Source: Caldilineaceae bacterium
GTDB lineage: Bacteria; Chloroflexota; Anaerolineae; Caldilineales; Caldilineaceae
Direction: 5' to 3'
DNA length: 38,139 nucleotides
NCBI GenBank assembly: GCA_022821545.1
Contig: JAJEDJ010000011.1
Span: 1 to 38,139, forward strand
Part shown: in pieces, positions 25,252 to 34,107 of the stretch
Layout: each line of letters starts with the position of its first letter
Position numbering within the stretch: the stretch's first letter is position 1
The notes under the pieces: generated by a model
What the model was told of the DNA's origin: nothing
The model's input: only the letters and a program-made list of their open reading frames with translations
The model's database searches: none
Translations under genes and position numbers: made by a program

Positions 25252-25776
25252 ATGGACACCCGCTACCTGACCGTCCTTCGTCACGCCAAGGCCAAACAGT
25301 CGAGCGCTTCCGGAGGGGACATCGACCGCCCGCTTGCAAAGAGCGGATTCAGACAGCTGCAGCGCGTCTGCCGGATCCTGGAAACGGTCAAAGAAAAGCC
25401 CGACTGGATCGTCTCCTCCCCCGCGTTGCGCACACGCCAGACGGCCGAAAAGGTCGCCGAACTGATCGGCTATTCCCGCAATTTCGGCTGGAACGACCGC
25501 ATCTACGCCGCCGCGCCCTACACCCTTCTGAACATCCTGCAGGAGACGCACGACAGCGCCTACCATATCCTCCTGATAGGCCACAACCCCGGCGTTGCCC
25601 ATCTGGTCTCCGGCCTCTGCGCCGGCACCGACGGCCGTATGAATCTCCGTTTCCCGACCGCGGGTCTCGCCCATTTCGAAGTGGATATCGCCCGCTGGCG
25701 CCAGCTTCACTGGGGCAGCTGCGAACTGCGTTTCCTCGTCGCGCCCCGCTTCCTCAGGGGGCTGAAGAGCGGCTGA
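25252..25776 (+). CDS. SixA-type histidine phosphatase family protein
   Basis: 174 residues from the ATG at 25252; the open frame reaches back to 25096, but that stretch is low-complexity (ASDTVSDTSADIGD from a 12-bp repeat) and overlaps the divergent promoter. The phosphohistidine motif LRHAKA places the nucleophile at His11. SSPALRTRQTAE carries the second arginine and LLIGHNPGVAHLV the second histidine. The DRPLAKSGFRQLQ segment is the SixA-like version (usually DFERPLTERG). Members remove phosphate from phosphohistidine proteins or small phosphoesters; the target here is unknown. The gene is divergent from the reductase cluster and convergent with the FAD oxidase gene. Confidence 0.82.
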   Translation: MDTRYLTVLRHAKAKQSSASGGDIDRPLAKSGFRQLQRVCRILETVKEKPDWIVSSPALRTRQTAEKVAELIGYSRNFGWNDRIYAAAPYTLLNILQETHDSAYHILLIGHNPGVAHLVSGLCAGTDGRMNLRFPTAGLAHFEVDIARWRQLHWGSCELRFLVAPRFLRGLKSG

Positions 25777-25812
25777 CCTGCCAACCGCAACCCACCCTCT
25801 GCCGCTGCCCGT

Positions 25813-27159
25813 CTACCCAAAGACATACCGGTCCAGATAGCCGTTCCGAAACTTGCCTTCGGGATCAGTCGACCGTAGCAGTTCCCTGAAATCCTCCATC
25901 TTCGGATAGGCCGCTTGCACCTGCCCGGGTGGCACTGAGAACAGCTTGCCCCAGTGCGGACGGACCTCGAACGGGGCCAGGGCCTCCTCAACCAGGGGCA
26001 AGACCTCGCGCACCGCGGGCCAGTTTTTCCTCCAGGAAAAGTGAATGCCAATCGTCGGCGTTCCATAGCTCTGACTCAACCACAGCCGGTCGGCCGCGAC
26101 CGATCGAATCTCCGAAACCCAGAGCATTGAACGAAACCTGTCGCGTAGCCCCTCCACCGCCTGCAACGCGGGGACCGCATGAGCCCTCGGCACGAAATAC
26201 TCAGTCTGCAGCTCGTCGCCGCTGGCCGGCGTGCTGTCGATCTGAAAATGGTGCAGCCTGTCGTGCCACGCGCCCGGCATCCCCATCTGCAGCGTCAGAC
26301 CCTCCGCCGAAATATCGGGGACCGGATGCACGTGGGCGGATGCAGCCTTCGCCCCGTAAAGGGTCGGCGGCAGCCCGAGGTCGACCGGCTCCGGCTCTGC
26401 ATCGACCGCACCGTTCTTCCCGCCCATGAGCCCGGTGCGATGCTTGAACCACACCTGGTTGACCACGTCCCCCTGCCAGTCCGGGAACAGACTGACACTG
26501 TAAGCCCCGGACATGATTTCATCGAAGTTTTCATACAGTTCGGCGGCAGGCATATCTTCATAGACGTACTGCTGCATCGAATATGCCGGTTCCATCGCCA
26601 GGGTCATTCTCGTTACAACCCCAATGCCTCCCAGCGACACAACCGCGCCTTCGAAAACCTCCGTGTCCTCTTCAACTGTGAGATGCTTCAGTTCACCGTC
26701 TGCCGTCACAAACTCCAGTCCGACCACCGCCGTCGCCAGGTTGCCGTTCCCGTCACCCGAACCGTGCGTACCGGTCGAGCACGCGCCCGCAACCGTAATG
26801 TGCGGGAGCGAAGCCGTATTGTGCAGGGCCGCGCCTTCAGCGTTCATCCGTACGCACAGCTCTCCGTAAGTGATGCCGCCGCTGCAGGTGACCGTACCGC
26901 GCTTGGAATCGATTTCAAGCGGTGCATCCAGCTGTTCCAGCGAGATGTATGCTGCCGAAGAGTCCCTGATCACCTCCTGCGTACCGTCAACGTCGACCTG
27001 CGCGTCGATCGCCGCCGCGTCATTGAAAGAGTGGCGCGCGCCCAGCACTCGCACCTTTCGGCTGGCCCTGACTATCTCCTGCAGCTGCTCCACGGTCTGC
27101 GGCTCGTGAATCGGTGCAGACGAAAACAGTATGTTTTCCGACCAGTTTCGTATCGTCAT
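25813..27159 (-). CDS. FAD-binding sugar/alditol oxidase (AldO / L-gulonolactone oxidase family)
   Basis: 448 residues from the ATG at 27159, with GGGAGG about 10 nt upstream; an upstream TTG at 27222 would overlap the preceding gene and is rejected. The N-terminus (NWSENILFSSAPIHEPQTVEQLQEIV) and VRVLGARHSFND match alditol oxidases; His43 in ARHSFN is the likely site of covalent FAD attachment. The FAD domain continues with LPHITVAGACSTGTHGSG, and the C-terminus has the ALO-type domain with FEVRPHWGKLF near the end. It would oxidise a polyol or an aldonolactone with O2, making H2O2. No signal peptide is visible, so it is probably cytoplasmic. It follows the nucleotidyltransferase-fold gene by 55 bp on the same strand. 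Confidence 0.87.
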   Translation of the reverse strand: MTIRNWSENILFSSAPIHEPQTVEQLQEIVRASRKVRVLGARHSFNDAAAIDAQVDVDGTQEVIRDSSAAYISLEQLDAPLEIDSKRGTVTCSGGITYGELCVRMNAEGAALHNTASLPHITVAGACSTGTHGSGDGNGNLATAVVGLEFVTADGELKHLTVEEDTEVFEGAVVSLGGIGVVTRMTLAMEPAYSMQQYVYEDMPAAELYENFDEIMSGAYSVSLFPDWQGDVVNQVWFKHRTGLMGGKNGAVDAEPEPVDLGLPPTLYGAKAASAHVHPVPDISAEGLTLQMGMPGAWHDRLHHFQIDSTPASGDELQTEYFVPRAHAVPALQAVEGLRDRFRSMLWVSEIRSVAADRLWLSQSYGTPTIGIHFSWRKNWPAVREVLPLVEEALAPFEVRPHWGKLFSVPPGQVQAAYPKMEDFRELLRSTDPEGKFRNGYLDRYVFG

Positions 27160-27214
27160 CGGCGGTGGTCCTCCCTTCCCGCTTATTGGCAACTGACAGC
27201 TTTGGTCCTGATCC

Positions 27215-28249
27215 TCATTCAATCTCAGGTGTGGCAGCCATAACCGCGTCTCCCATCTCCATAACGCGCGGCAGAAACGCCAGCGCTTGCTTGCGGCGAG
27301 CTTCGAGATCCGCGGCGGAGCCGATTTCGAGATCGCTTAGCATCGACAGGAAGCTCTGGCGCTGGCGGTCTCCGTCTCCATTGGAACCGTTGAAATCCTG
27401 TATCCACTGGCAACGCGCATAGGTCGCAACCATCCAGAAGACTGCCTCTCGATGGAACCCTTGCTCTATCAGCTCCCGGCTGCCGTCAACTGCGACAGGT
27501 CGCGCCGCGTCGCTGATGTCGGCTGCGAACCGGAACGCCCCCTTGGGCAGCCATTTGGCGCGGTCAAAAGCCTCCGCGACCGCGTCCAGATGCCTCTCAG
27601 CCTGGCTCCGGCTCCAGTCGGAACACCCCAGCAGGTCCAGCAGCTTCTCATGGAATTCCGGCCAGCCGTACTCATGCAGAATTTCGTGGACCGCCGCGTA
27701 TCTGCGTCTGACCGTCGGCGGCCGCAGTCCTGCCAGCAACAAAATGAGGGCGGTCAGGCTGGTCCCAAACAGCCAGGCCGTCACCCGCTCATGCAGCGTA
27801 GCCGGGCCCTCCAGGGGCTGGAGCCGCTCCGCTGCCGTGTCACACGCCGTCCGGCACCGCTGCCGCACCCAGCGCCGGCAGGCATACGCGCTGGCGACTT
27901 CGTCCTGCAATCGCCCCAATCGCCCCGAGGGATCGGCAACAATGTGCATCCCGCGTATCCCCCCCGCCAAGTGCGGATCACCCAGCACAGCCTCAGGCGA
28001 CCGAACTCTCTCGACTGCCTCATACGACACTTCCAGCAAGGCGCCTCGAAATCTGAACTTGCCCTTTTTCACCGGCGGCGGTTCTTCCAACACGACCGTG
28101 ATATCCACGTCGGAACTCTCCGGCAGAGCCTTCCCGTCAGCAAGCGTTGTCACCGACCCGGCCACATACGCTCCCTCCAACCCGGGAAGCCTGCTTCCTT
28201 CGCGACGCACCCACTCTTCCGCCGCCAGCTTGGCCTCCCGTACCAGCAC
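27215..28249 (-). CDS. Nucleotidyltransferase-fold protein (minimal NTase type)
   Basis: 344 residues starting with GTG at 28249 (GGTGGGGGA upstream). The N-terminal 110 residues carry the polymerase-beta-like pattern: AYVAGSVTTL with Gly31-Ser32, then Asp47-x-Asp49 (SSDVDITVVLEE), and a third strand in GALLEVSYEAVERV. This is the metal-binding triad of nucleotidyltransferases, although the third acidic residue would be Glu rather than Asp. The remaining 230 residues are mostly helical with many Arg and Trp, and no further domain is recognised. It could adenylylate a small molecule such as an aminoglycoside or a macromolecule; the substrate cannot be inferred. It is probably cotranscribed with the downstream FAD oxidase. 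Confidence 0.68.
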   Translation of the reverse strand: MLVREAKLAAEEWVRREGSRLPGLEGAYVAGSVTTLADGKALPESSDVDITVVLEEPPPVKKGKFRFRGALLEVSYEAVERVRSPEAVLGDPHLAGGIRGMHIVADPSGRLGRLQDEVASAYACRRWVRQRCRTACDTAAERLQPLEGPATLHERVTAWLFGTSLTALILLLAGLRPPTVRRRYAAVHEILHEYGWPEFHEKLLDLLGCSDWSRSQAERHLDAVAEAFDRAKWLPKGAFRFAADISDAARPVAVDGSRELIEQGFHREAVFWMVATYARCQWIQDFNGSNGDGDRQRQSFLSMLSDLEIGSAADLEARRKQALAFLPRVMEMGDAVMAATPEIE

Positions 28250-28419
28250 GCCTGTCCCCCACCTTTCACTCGTAACAAGGAGTCCGAACTCTGCACATGC
28301 AAACTGTCAGCTTCTGACGCCGCCCCCGTCCCGGCGGCCGCTCCAATTTACCATAGTTATCTTCCCCAAGAAAGCCTCTCAGCCTTGCCCGACTGCGCCG
28401 CATTGCGCAAGACATAGCG

Positions 28420-28465
28420 GCTGAATTGGCCCCGGCCCCCGCGCTGAATTGGCCTTGACCCCTGC
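28420..28465. repeat. Two tandem 23-bp units in the intergenic region before the SDR gene
   Basis: Units at 28420-28442 and 28443-28465 differ at 4 of 23 positions. Both begin GCTGAATTGGCC. They lie in the 292-bp gap between the divergent nucleotidyltransferase and SDR genes. The second unit contains TTGACC, which could act as a -35 box for the SDR gene, but no convincing -10 follows. Nothing else is recognised in this gap apart from ATGACCGGTC at 28522-28531. Confidence 0.75.
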
Positions 28466-28541
28466 GACGGTTAAGATAAGTCTGTCTCGCGAGTTTTGGC
28501 CCCAGACGGAGAGAAGACTCCATGACCGGTCCTAGAGAGGA

Positions 28542-29483
28542 ATGATGTCAAACCGATGGAACAGCGCCGACATTAGCGATCAAACCGGACGCACGGTTCT
28601 CGTTACGGGAGGGAACAGCGGCCTCGGCTTTCACACCTGCCGCCTGCTGGCCGCAAAAGGCGCACGCGTCCTCCTTGCCAGCCGCTCCCCCCAACGGGGC
28701 CGTCAGGCCAGGACGGAGATCCTCCAGGAATTTCCCGGCGCGCAGCTGGAAACGGTAGACCTCGATCTGGCCGACCTTGAGTCAGTGCGGAGCTGTGCCG
28801 AAAACCTTCGCGCCGACCTGGACCGCCTCGACCTCCTCGTCAATAATGCCGGCGTCATGGCAATACCCCGCCAGGAAACCGTCCAGGGTTTTGAGCGTCA
28901 ATTCGGCGTCAATCACCTGGGCCACTTCGCGCTCACCGGCGCGTTGCTGCCCCTCCTGTTGGCAACGCCCGGCAGTCGCGTCGTAAACGTCAGCAGCATC
29001 GCCCATCGCCACGGCCGCATCAACTTCGACGACCTTCACGGCCAGCGCAAGTACAGCCCGTTCGGCGCCTACGCACAGAGCAAGCTCGCCAATCTCCTCT
29101 TCACGCTTGAACTGCAGCGCCGCCTGGGTAGCAAAGAGGCCGACACAATCTGCGCATCTGCCCACCCCGGCTTTTCCGCCACGAATCTGCAATATGTGGC
29201 GGCTAGGGAGAAAGGGTCCCGCTTCGAACTGATTGTAATGCGTATCCTGAACGCACTTTTTTCCCAGAGCGCCGAGCAGGGAGCCCTGCCGCAGCTGTAC
29301 GCCGCCGCGGCAACCGGCGTCCGCGGGGGCGACTACTTTGGGCCGGACCGTTGGATGCAGACGCGAGGTCTTCCAAAAAAGGTCCGGGCCAAAGAAACCG
29401 CCCATGATCAAGAAGCGGCACAGGAGCTCTGGCGCCGCTCAGTTGAAATGACGGCTGAGCCTTTCGATCAGTTGCAAGACTGA
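28542..29483 (+). CDS. Short-chain dehydrogenase/reductase, retinol-dehydrogenase-like
   Basis: 313 residues, or 312 from the second ATG at 28545, which is better spaced from AGAGG. The Rossmann NAD(P) motif TGGNSGLG is at 22-29, NNAG at 101-104, the catalytic Ser in NVSSIAHRHG, and Tyr177-x3-Lys181 in YAQSK. The long form and the GFERQFGVNHLGHFALTGALLP and SAHPGFSATNLQ segments match the WW-oxidoreductase/retinol dehydrogenase branch found widely in bacteria. RSPQRGRQA after strand 2 suggests preference for NADP. It would oxidise or reduce an alcohol/carbonyl pair in the cytoplasm; substrate unknown. It may lead a run of same-strand genes (unknown protein, HIT protein, aminotransferase). Confidence 0.87.
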   Translation: MMSNRWNSADISDQTGRTVLVTGGNSGLGFHTCRLLAAKGARVLLASRSPQRGRQARTEILQEFPGAQLETVDLDLADLESVRSCAENLRADLDRLDLLVNNAGVMAIPRQETVQGFERQFGVNHLGHFALTGALLPLLLATPGSRVVNVSSIAHRHGRINFDDLHGQRKYSPFGAYAQSKLANLLFTLELQRRLGSKEADTICASAHPGFSATNLQYVAAREKGSRFELIVMRILNALFSQSAEQGALPQLYAAAATGVRGGDYFGPDRWMQTRGLPKKVRAKETAHDQEAAQELWRRSVEMTAEPFDQLQD

Positions 29484-29562
29484 TAAACCCTGCGTCCCGT
29501 ATTTCCGACCAGACGCGTTTGCGCAGATGCAACAGGTCCAACAGAGTCCCGGAGGCAATCCG

Positions 29563-30066
29563 ATGTCGACAATTTCCCCAAGCTGGCAGCTGTTCATCGA
29601 ACAGCATCCACAGTGCATGAAAGTTTTGCGGCAGCTGAGCAATCTGGACTGGTACCAGGCAGGCGGCTGGTCCTCCTTTATCGGCCCATACCATGCCGGT
29701 ATCTACATGCAGGTTGCCAAGGGCAACTGGCACAACTACGGCCTGGACGGCATCCACTTCGAGTTCGGGCTAACCCAGGAAAACCTGGACGCCAAGTCTC
29801 TATCCATCGATCTGCACGTCTGCCACAAGAATCTGTTTAACCGCGAACAGTTCAACTCGCACACGGTCGAACGCATGGAAGAGGTCGTGAACGGTTGGGG
29901 CGTTGACGGGACCCGCTTCTCCCGCACCAATCTGACCGAGCGCCTGAGCCTTCCCGTACGCTTTACCAAGTCGGGATTCGGCAAACAGATAGCCGCGGCC
30001 CTCACCCAAATGAGCGAACTGGCCCCGATCATCGATGATGGTCTCGACAGACTGGAACTGTCCTAG
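29563..30066 (+). CDS. Hypothetical protein, 167 residues
   Basis: I do not recognise this protein. The ATG at 29563 is chosen because GGAGG lies 8 nt upstream; an in-frame ATG at 29527 lacks a site. It is a soluble-looking alpha/beta protein, rich in aromatic residues in the first half (WQLFIEQHPQ, LDWYQAGGWSSFIGPYHAGIYM, GNWHNYGLDGIHFEFGL), with no signal peptide, membrane helix or known catalytic motif. The HFEFG...LDLHVCHKN strands followed by a helix resemble a compact beta-sheet domain. Its TAG stop is separated by a single base from the GTG start of the HIT gene, so the two are translationally coupled and probably act in the same process (inference). Confidence 0.7.
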   Translation: MSTISPSWQLFIEQHPQCMKVLRQLSNLDWYQAGGWSSFIGPYHAGIYMQVAKGNWHNYGLDGIHFEFGLTQENLDAKSLSIDLHVCHKNLFNREQFNSHTVERMEEVVNGWGVDGTRFSRTNLTERLSLPVRFTKSGFGKQIAAALTQMSELAPIIDDGLDRLELS

Positions 30067-30067
30067 C

Positions 30068-30541
30068 GTGTACAACCACGAACCGCCGGACTACAGCTGC
30101 CCCTTCTGCGCCGTTGCCGCCGGACAGGAGACCGAGTCTGTCTACACTGTCGCCGGCGACGTCGTCCTGCGCAACGATCTGGTAATCGGGTTCGTTTCGT
30201 CCCATTGGTGGCCTTGCAATCCGGGCCACGCCATCCTCATCCCCAGCGACCACTACGAGAACATTTACGATCTGCCGGACAGCTATGGAGCCGGAATCTT
30301 CCAGGCCAGCCGCCGCATCGCGCTGGCCATGAAGACCGCTTACGGCTGCGAAGGCGTCTCAACCCGGCAGCACAACGAGCCCGCAGGCTATCAGGACGTG
30401 TGGCACTTTCACCTGCACGTCTTCCCCCGCTACACTGGCGACCAACTCTACACGCGCACCGCCGAAAGATACCTGACGACGCCGTCGCAACGCCGGCCCT
30501 ACGCAGAGAAGCTGAGAGCCGCGCTTGCCCAATTCAAATGA
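30068..30541 (+). CDS. HIT-family hydrolase with an N-terminal zinc-binding CxxC
   Basis: 157 residues from the GTG at 30068, one base after the upstream stop. The signature His-x-His-x-His-x-x is HFHLHVF at residues 113-119, in the DVWHFHLHVFPRY context of bacterial HIT proteins. The catalytic histidine is His115. CPFC at residues 11-14 is the common zinc-binding start of this subgroup. Other conserved parts are NDLVIGFVSSHWWPCNPGHAILIP and NEPAGYQDVWH. HIT enzymes hydrolyse or transfer nucleotides (adenosine phosphoramidates, dinucleoside polyphosphates) in the cytoplasm; the physiological substrate here is unknown. It is followed 15 bp later by the aminotransferase gene. Confidence 0.88.
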   Translation: MYNHEPPDYSCPFCAVAAGQETESVYTVAGDVVLRNDLVIGFVSSHWWPCNPGHAILIPSDHYENIYDLPDSYGAGIFQASRRIALAMKTAYGCEGVSTRQHNEPAGYQDVWHFHLHVFPRYTGDQLYTRTAERYLTTPSQRRPYAEKLRAALAQFK

Positions 30542-30556
30542 CAGGGTAATACTTCA

Positions 30557-31714
30557 ATGTCCCTCACACTCCCTCTCCCCCATCTCGCCGACCAGTACCA
30601 GCTCGACCCGGACGTCGTCTATCTCAACCACGGCAGCTTCGGCGCCGTCCCCCGGCCCGTTTTCGAGAGCTACCAGCGCTGGCAGAAGGAGCTGGAAGCA
30701 AACCCCGTCATCTTCCTGGGAGGACGCCTCCCCGGGCTCCTGGCGCAGGCCAGGGAAAAACTGGGCGCCTTCATAAACGCCGCCCCCGACGACCTGACGT
30801 TCGTCCCCAACGTAACCTACGCCCTCAACATCGTAACCCGCTCCATCGATCTGAACGCCGGCGACAAAGTCCTGACGACCGGCCACGAATACGCCGCCAT
30901 TGACAAGGCCTGGCGTTTCAACTGCGAAAAGGCCTCCGCCCAGCTTGTAAAGCAACCGTTCGCCGTGCCCGTTGCCGACCCCGCCGCCGTTGTCGAGCAG
31001 ATCTGGGCCGGCGTCGACGAGCGCACCAGAGTAATATCCCTCAGCCACATTACCTCCCCCAGCGCGCTCACACTGCCCGTCGCCGAGATCTGCCGGCGGG
31101 CCAGGAACGCGGGAATCATCTCCGTCGTCGACGGCGCCCACGCTCCCGGTCAGTTGGACTTGGACATGGAGGAGATCGGAGCGGACTTCTACGGAGGCAA
31201 CTGCCACAAATGGCTCAGCAGCGCCCGCGGCGCAGGCTTCCTCTACGCCCGCCCCGACAGCCAGGATCTGTTGGAGCCCCTCGTCGTCGGCCACGGCTGG
31301 GACACAGAAACGCCCGGCGTTTCCCGCTTCCAGGACTACTTCACTTCTATGGGAACGATCGACCCGGCCGCCTACCTCAGTGTGCCCGCAGCCATCGACT
31401 TTCAGGAGCGCAACGAATGGCCCCAAGTCCGTCAGGCCTGCCATCAACTCCTGAAAGAGACCGAACAGCGTATTCTTGCCCTCTCCGGCCTGCCCCCCAT
31501 CAGTCCTGAAACGATGTGGGAGCAGATGCGTCTTGTCCTGCTGCCGGGCAAAGTCGATGCCTATCAGCGGCTCTGGGAGGATGATCGCATTGTCGTACCC
31601 GTCGGTCAGCAAGGCGGCCAGCCCGGCGTGCGCATCTCCGTCCAGGCCTACAACAGCCCCGCAGACCTGGATACCCTTGTCCGGGCGCTGGAAAAGGGGG
31701 CGGCAGCGGCCTGA
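30557..31714 (+). CDS. Class V aminotransferase-fold PLP enzyme, isopenicillin-N-epimerase-like
   Basis: 385 residues, normal for the group. It starts with LDPDVVYLNHGSFGAVPRPVFE (typical of isopenicillin-N epimerase and cysteine desulfurase-like proteins). The PLP aspartate lies in SVVDGAHAPGQLDLD and the Schiff-base lysine is Lys218 in GGNCHKWLSSARGAGFLY. VVGHGWDTETPGVSRFQDYFTSMGTIDPAAYLSVPAAIDF matches the same group. No conserved desulfurase cysteine loop is visible, so epimerase, lyase or aminotransferase activity is more likely; which one is unknown. AGGGTAAT lies upstream of the ATG. Its neighbours are a HIT protein upstream and a convergent ABC permease. Confidence 0.85.
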   Translation: MSLTLPLPHLADQYQLDPDVVYLNHGSFGAVPRPVFESYQRWQKELEANPVIFLGGRLPGLLAQAREKLGAFINAAPDDLTFVPNVTYALNIVTRSIDLNAGDKVLTTGHEYAAIDKAWRFNCEKASAQLVKQPFAVPVADPAAVVEQIWAGVDERTRVISLSHITSPSALTLPVAEICRRARNAGIISVVDGAHAPGQLDLDMEEIGADFYGGNCHKWLSSARGAGFLYARPDSQDLLEPLVVGHGWDTETPGVSRFQDYFTSMGTIDPAAYLSVPAAIDFQERNEWPQVRQACHQLLKETEQRILALSGLPPISPETMWEQMRLVLLPGKVDAYQRLWEDDRIVVPVGQQGGQPGVRISVQAYNSPADLDTLVRALEKGAAAA

Positions 31715-31749
31715 GCCGTCAATGCGGCCCCCGCCTTCGACTCTTCCCC

Positions 31750-32976
31750 TTACGCATGCCTCAGCAGCCGCAGGATCTCCAGGATCCCCGGCCGCTTGCC
31801 GTACATCAACATCCCCAGCCGGAACACCTTTGCCCCAAGCCACACCACCACCGGAATCGTAACCAGGAGCAGAGCAATGCTGCCTGCAATATCGGTCCAC
31901 GGTACCTCGGCAAGGGGCAGCCGCAGCATCATCGTCGTCGGCGCCGTCAGCGGGAACCAGGAAAGGATGCGCACCACCATCGCATCGGGATTCGTCATGA
32001 TCACGCCCGTCAACATCATCGGCACCGCCGCAATGAAGATGAAAATCCCCGTAATCTGCTGGCTCTCCTGAAAGCTGGACCCCAGCGTTCCGATTGCGCC
32101 GATCAGGACGGCGTAGACGCCGAATCCCAAAATGTAATAGACCAGCGCCAGTCCAAACACCTCCACCCGCGTAAACAGGGGAAGCAGAATTCCCGCAAGC
32201 ACGGCCAGCCCTCCGCCCAGCCCGGCTGCAGAGGCGATCCAGACCACAATCTGCGTCAACCCGAGTGCGCCCAGCCCTATGACCTTCCCCGCCAGGAGCT
32301 GTTGGGGCGTCACCGAAGAGAGCACAATCTCGATCACCCGGCTGGACTTCTCTTCGGCGACGCTGCGCACAAGATAGCCGGACGAAACGAAAATCGTTAC
32401 CGCCAGCAGGACGCCGAATAGAAACGGAACGAGAAACCCCAGGACCTCGCCCGCTACTCCCCCCGATGTCCGGCCCTCTTCACCAATGTACTCGACCCTC
32501 GCGTCGTATGGATCGATCAGCCGCGCCCGCAGCGTCTCGTCACCAATCTCCTCGACCAGGTGCGCAACGAAAAATGCGCGCAGCCCGCTCGTACCCGACC
32601 CGGAAAACCTGCTGCCCTCGGTGAACACCGTCACATCCCCTTCCTCGGGATAGGTTTCGGGGACGATCACCACCCTCTGCACCGTTTCCTCTTCCAGCGC
32701 CGTTCGGGCTGCCGCCTCGTCCGCATACGCGACAAACTCCGCCGCGTAGCGCGGCAGGACCGGCGTGAATCTGCCGGAACGATCCACAACGGCCGTCATA
32801 TCCGAACCGCTGTCGAACAGACGCACCAGCGCGCCTCCGGCCTGCCGCCCGAAAAAGATGCTGACGACCAGCGCGACAATTCCCAGCAGCGGAACCAGCG
32901 AAGTGAAGATGATGAAGTCCGGCCGCCGGACATTCACCCAGTATTCATGAACCGCGACAGTCAGAACCCTCTTCAT
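31750..32976 (-). CDS. ABC-2 type transporter permease (NatB-like)
   Basis: 408 residues. The first helix (IIFTSLVPLLGIVALVVSIFFG, about 21-42) is followed by an extracytoplasmic domain of about 130 residues. A cluster of five or six helices then begins with FLVPFLFGVLLAVTIFVSSGYLVRSVAEEKSSRVIEIVLSSVTPQQLLAGKVIGLGALGLTQIVVW. The EEKSSRVIEIVLSS(V/P)TP...LAGKV segment is the hallmark of the NatB/YhaP family. The ATG is embedded in the 3' end of the ATPase gene (ATGA overlap at 32973-32976), and AGGAGG lies just before it, so the two subunits are coupled. Relatives export Na+ or small molecules; the substrate is not evident. Confidence 0.9.
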   Translation of the reverse strand: MKRVLTVAVHEYWVNVRRPDFIIFTSLVPLLGIVALVVSIFFGRQAGGALVRLFDSGSDMTAVVDRSGRFTPVLPRYAAEFVAYADEAAARTALEEETVQRVVIVPETYPEEGDVTVFTEGSRFSGSGTSGLRAFFVAHLVEEIGDETLRARLIDPYDARVEYIGEEGRTSGGVAGEVLGFLVPFLFGVLLAVTIFVSSGYLVRSVAEEKSSRVIEIVLSSVTPQQLLAGKVIGLGALGLTQIVVWIASAAGLGGGLAVLAGILLPLFTRVEVFGLALVYYILGFGVYAVLIGAIGTLGSSFQESQQITGIFIFIAAVPMMLTGVIMTNPDAMVVRILSWFPLTAPTTMMLRLPLAEVPWTDIAGSIALLLVTIPVVVWLGAKVFRLGMLMYGKRPGILEILRLLRHA

Positions 32977-33902
32977 TGCCTCCTGTGTCCCCTATCTGCG
33001 CCCCCGACCGCGTCCTTGCCCCGGACCATCGCCACAAAAATGTCGTTCAGTGGAACGGTCGCCCGTTCAAAACTCTCCACCTCGATCTTCCTCTCCACGA
33101 GCTCTGCCAGCAGTTCCTGCGCCCCCATCCCGTCCAGCGTGAGAATCGAAACATCTCCCTGCCGCTCATACCCGGCAACGCCCGGCAGGTCCGGCGGCAG
33201 CGCCGCGGCCCGAACCCGGACCGAATTCGGCGCAAACTCCCGCTTGATCTCCTTCAACGAACCGTACAACAGCGCCCGCCCCTCGTCGATGAGAAGAATC
33301 CGGTCGCACAGCTCTTCGACCAGGTTCATCTGGTGCGCGCTCAGAACGATCGTCTTTCCCTCCTCTACCAGCGAGCGCATCAGCCCCTTGATCAGCTCGA
33401 CGTTGACCGGATCCAGCCCTTGAAAAGGTTCATCGAGAATCAGCAGTTCCGGGTCGTGAATGAGGCACGCGATGAACTGCACCTTCTGCTGCATGCCCCT
33501 GCTCAGCTCCTTGACCCGTTTGCCGCCCCAAGCCTCCAGCTCGACTCGCTCCAGCAGCGTCAGCGCCCTGCTCTTCGCCGTCGCCCCGTCTACGCCCTTC
33601 AGCCGTCCCAGGTAGACCAGCACCTCCAGCACCCTCTGGTCCCGGTACAGACCGCGCTCCTCCGGCAGATAACCCACACGTTCCCGCCTCTGACCCGGCG
33701 CCCCGCCCAGCAGTTCAACCTCGCCCGAGTCCGCCTTGAAGATATCCATCAGAATACGGATCGTGCTCGTCTTCCCCGCCCCGTTGGGACCGAGCAATCC
33801 GAAAATCTCCCCCTGCCGCACCTCAAACGACAGGCCCTCGACAGCCGCGCGGCTGCCATACATCTTACAGATATTGCCGACTGAAAGCACTGAATCCGTC
33901 AT
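32973..33902 (-). CDS. ABC transporter ATP-binding protein (NatA-like, DUF4162 C-terminus)
   Basis: 309 residues from the ATG at 33902; a GTG at 33914 would add four residues. Walker A GPNGAGKTS is at 38-46, the Q-loop region GYLPEERGLYRDQRV near 93, the signature LSRGMQQKVQFI near 134, Walker B LLILDEPFQGLDPVN near 155, and the H loop in VLSAHQMNLVEELCDRI near 190. The YLPEERGLY form of the Q loop and the 80-residue C-terminal domain (DUF4162) are typical of ATPases paired with NatB/YhaP-type permeases. It powers the permease encoded by the overlapping downstream gene. The region upstream of the start shows no clear promoter. Confidence 0.92.
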   Translation of the reverse strand: MTDSVLSVGNICKMYGSRAAVEGLSFEVRQGEIFGLLGPNGAGKTSTIRILMDIFKADSGEVELLGGAPGQRRERVGYLPEERGLYRDQRVLEVLVYLGRLKGVDGATAKSRALTLLERVELEAWGGKRVKELSRGMQQKVQFIACLIHDPELLILDEPFQGLDPVNVELIKGLMRSLVEEGKTIVLSAHQMNLVEELCDRILLIDEGRALLYGSLKEIKREFAPNSVRVRAAALPPDLPGVAGYERQGDVSILTLDGMGAQELLAELVERKIEVESFERATVPLNDIFVAMVRGKDAVGGADRGHRRQ

Positions 33903-34107
33903 CGCAGTTCCCACAAACTCATCTCACCGGTCCACGCCAACATTCCGCCCGCAAATTAGCACAGTTCCCAATACAATGCCAGCGGGCCACTTACCGCATT
34001 CGCCGCATCTGACTCCCCTCTCACCTGCCGGCCCTGTCCCACTACTTGCCGGACGAACATAACCGCTGGTACAAACGTCGGGGCAGGTCAATCCCCTTTT
34101 TATTAGG

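Noticed and set aside
30554..31900. Minus-strand open frame of 448 codons opposite the class V aminotransferase
   Set aside because: The plus strand encodes a complete PLP enzyme with its lysine; the reverse frame has no recognisable features.
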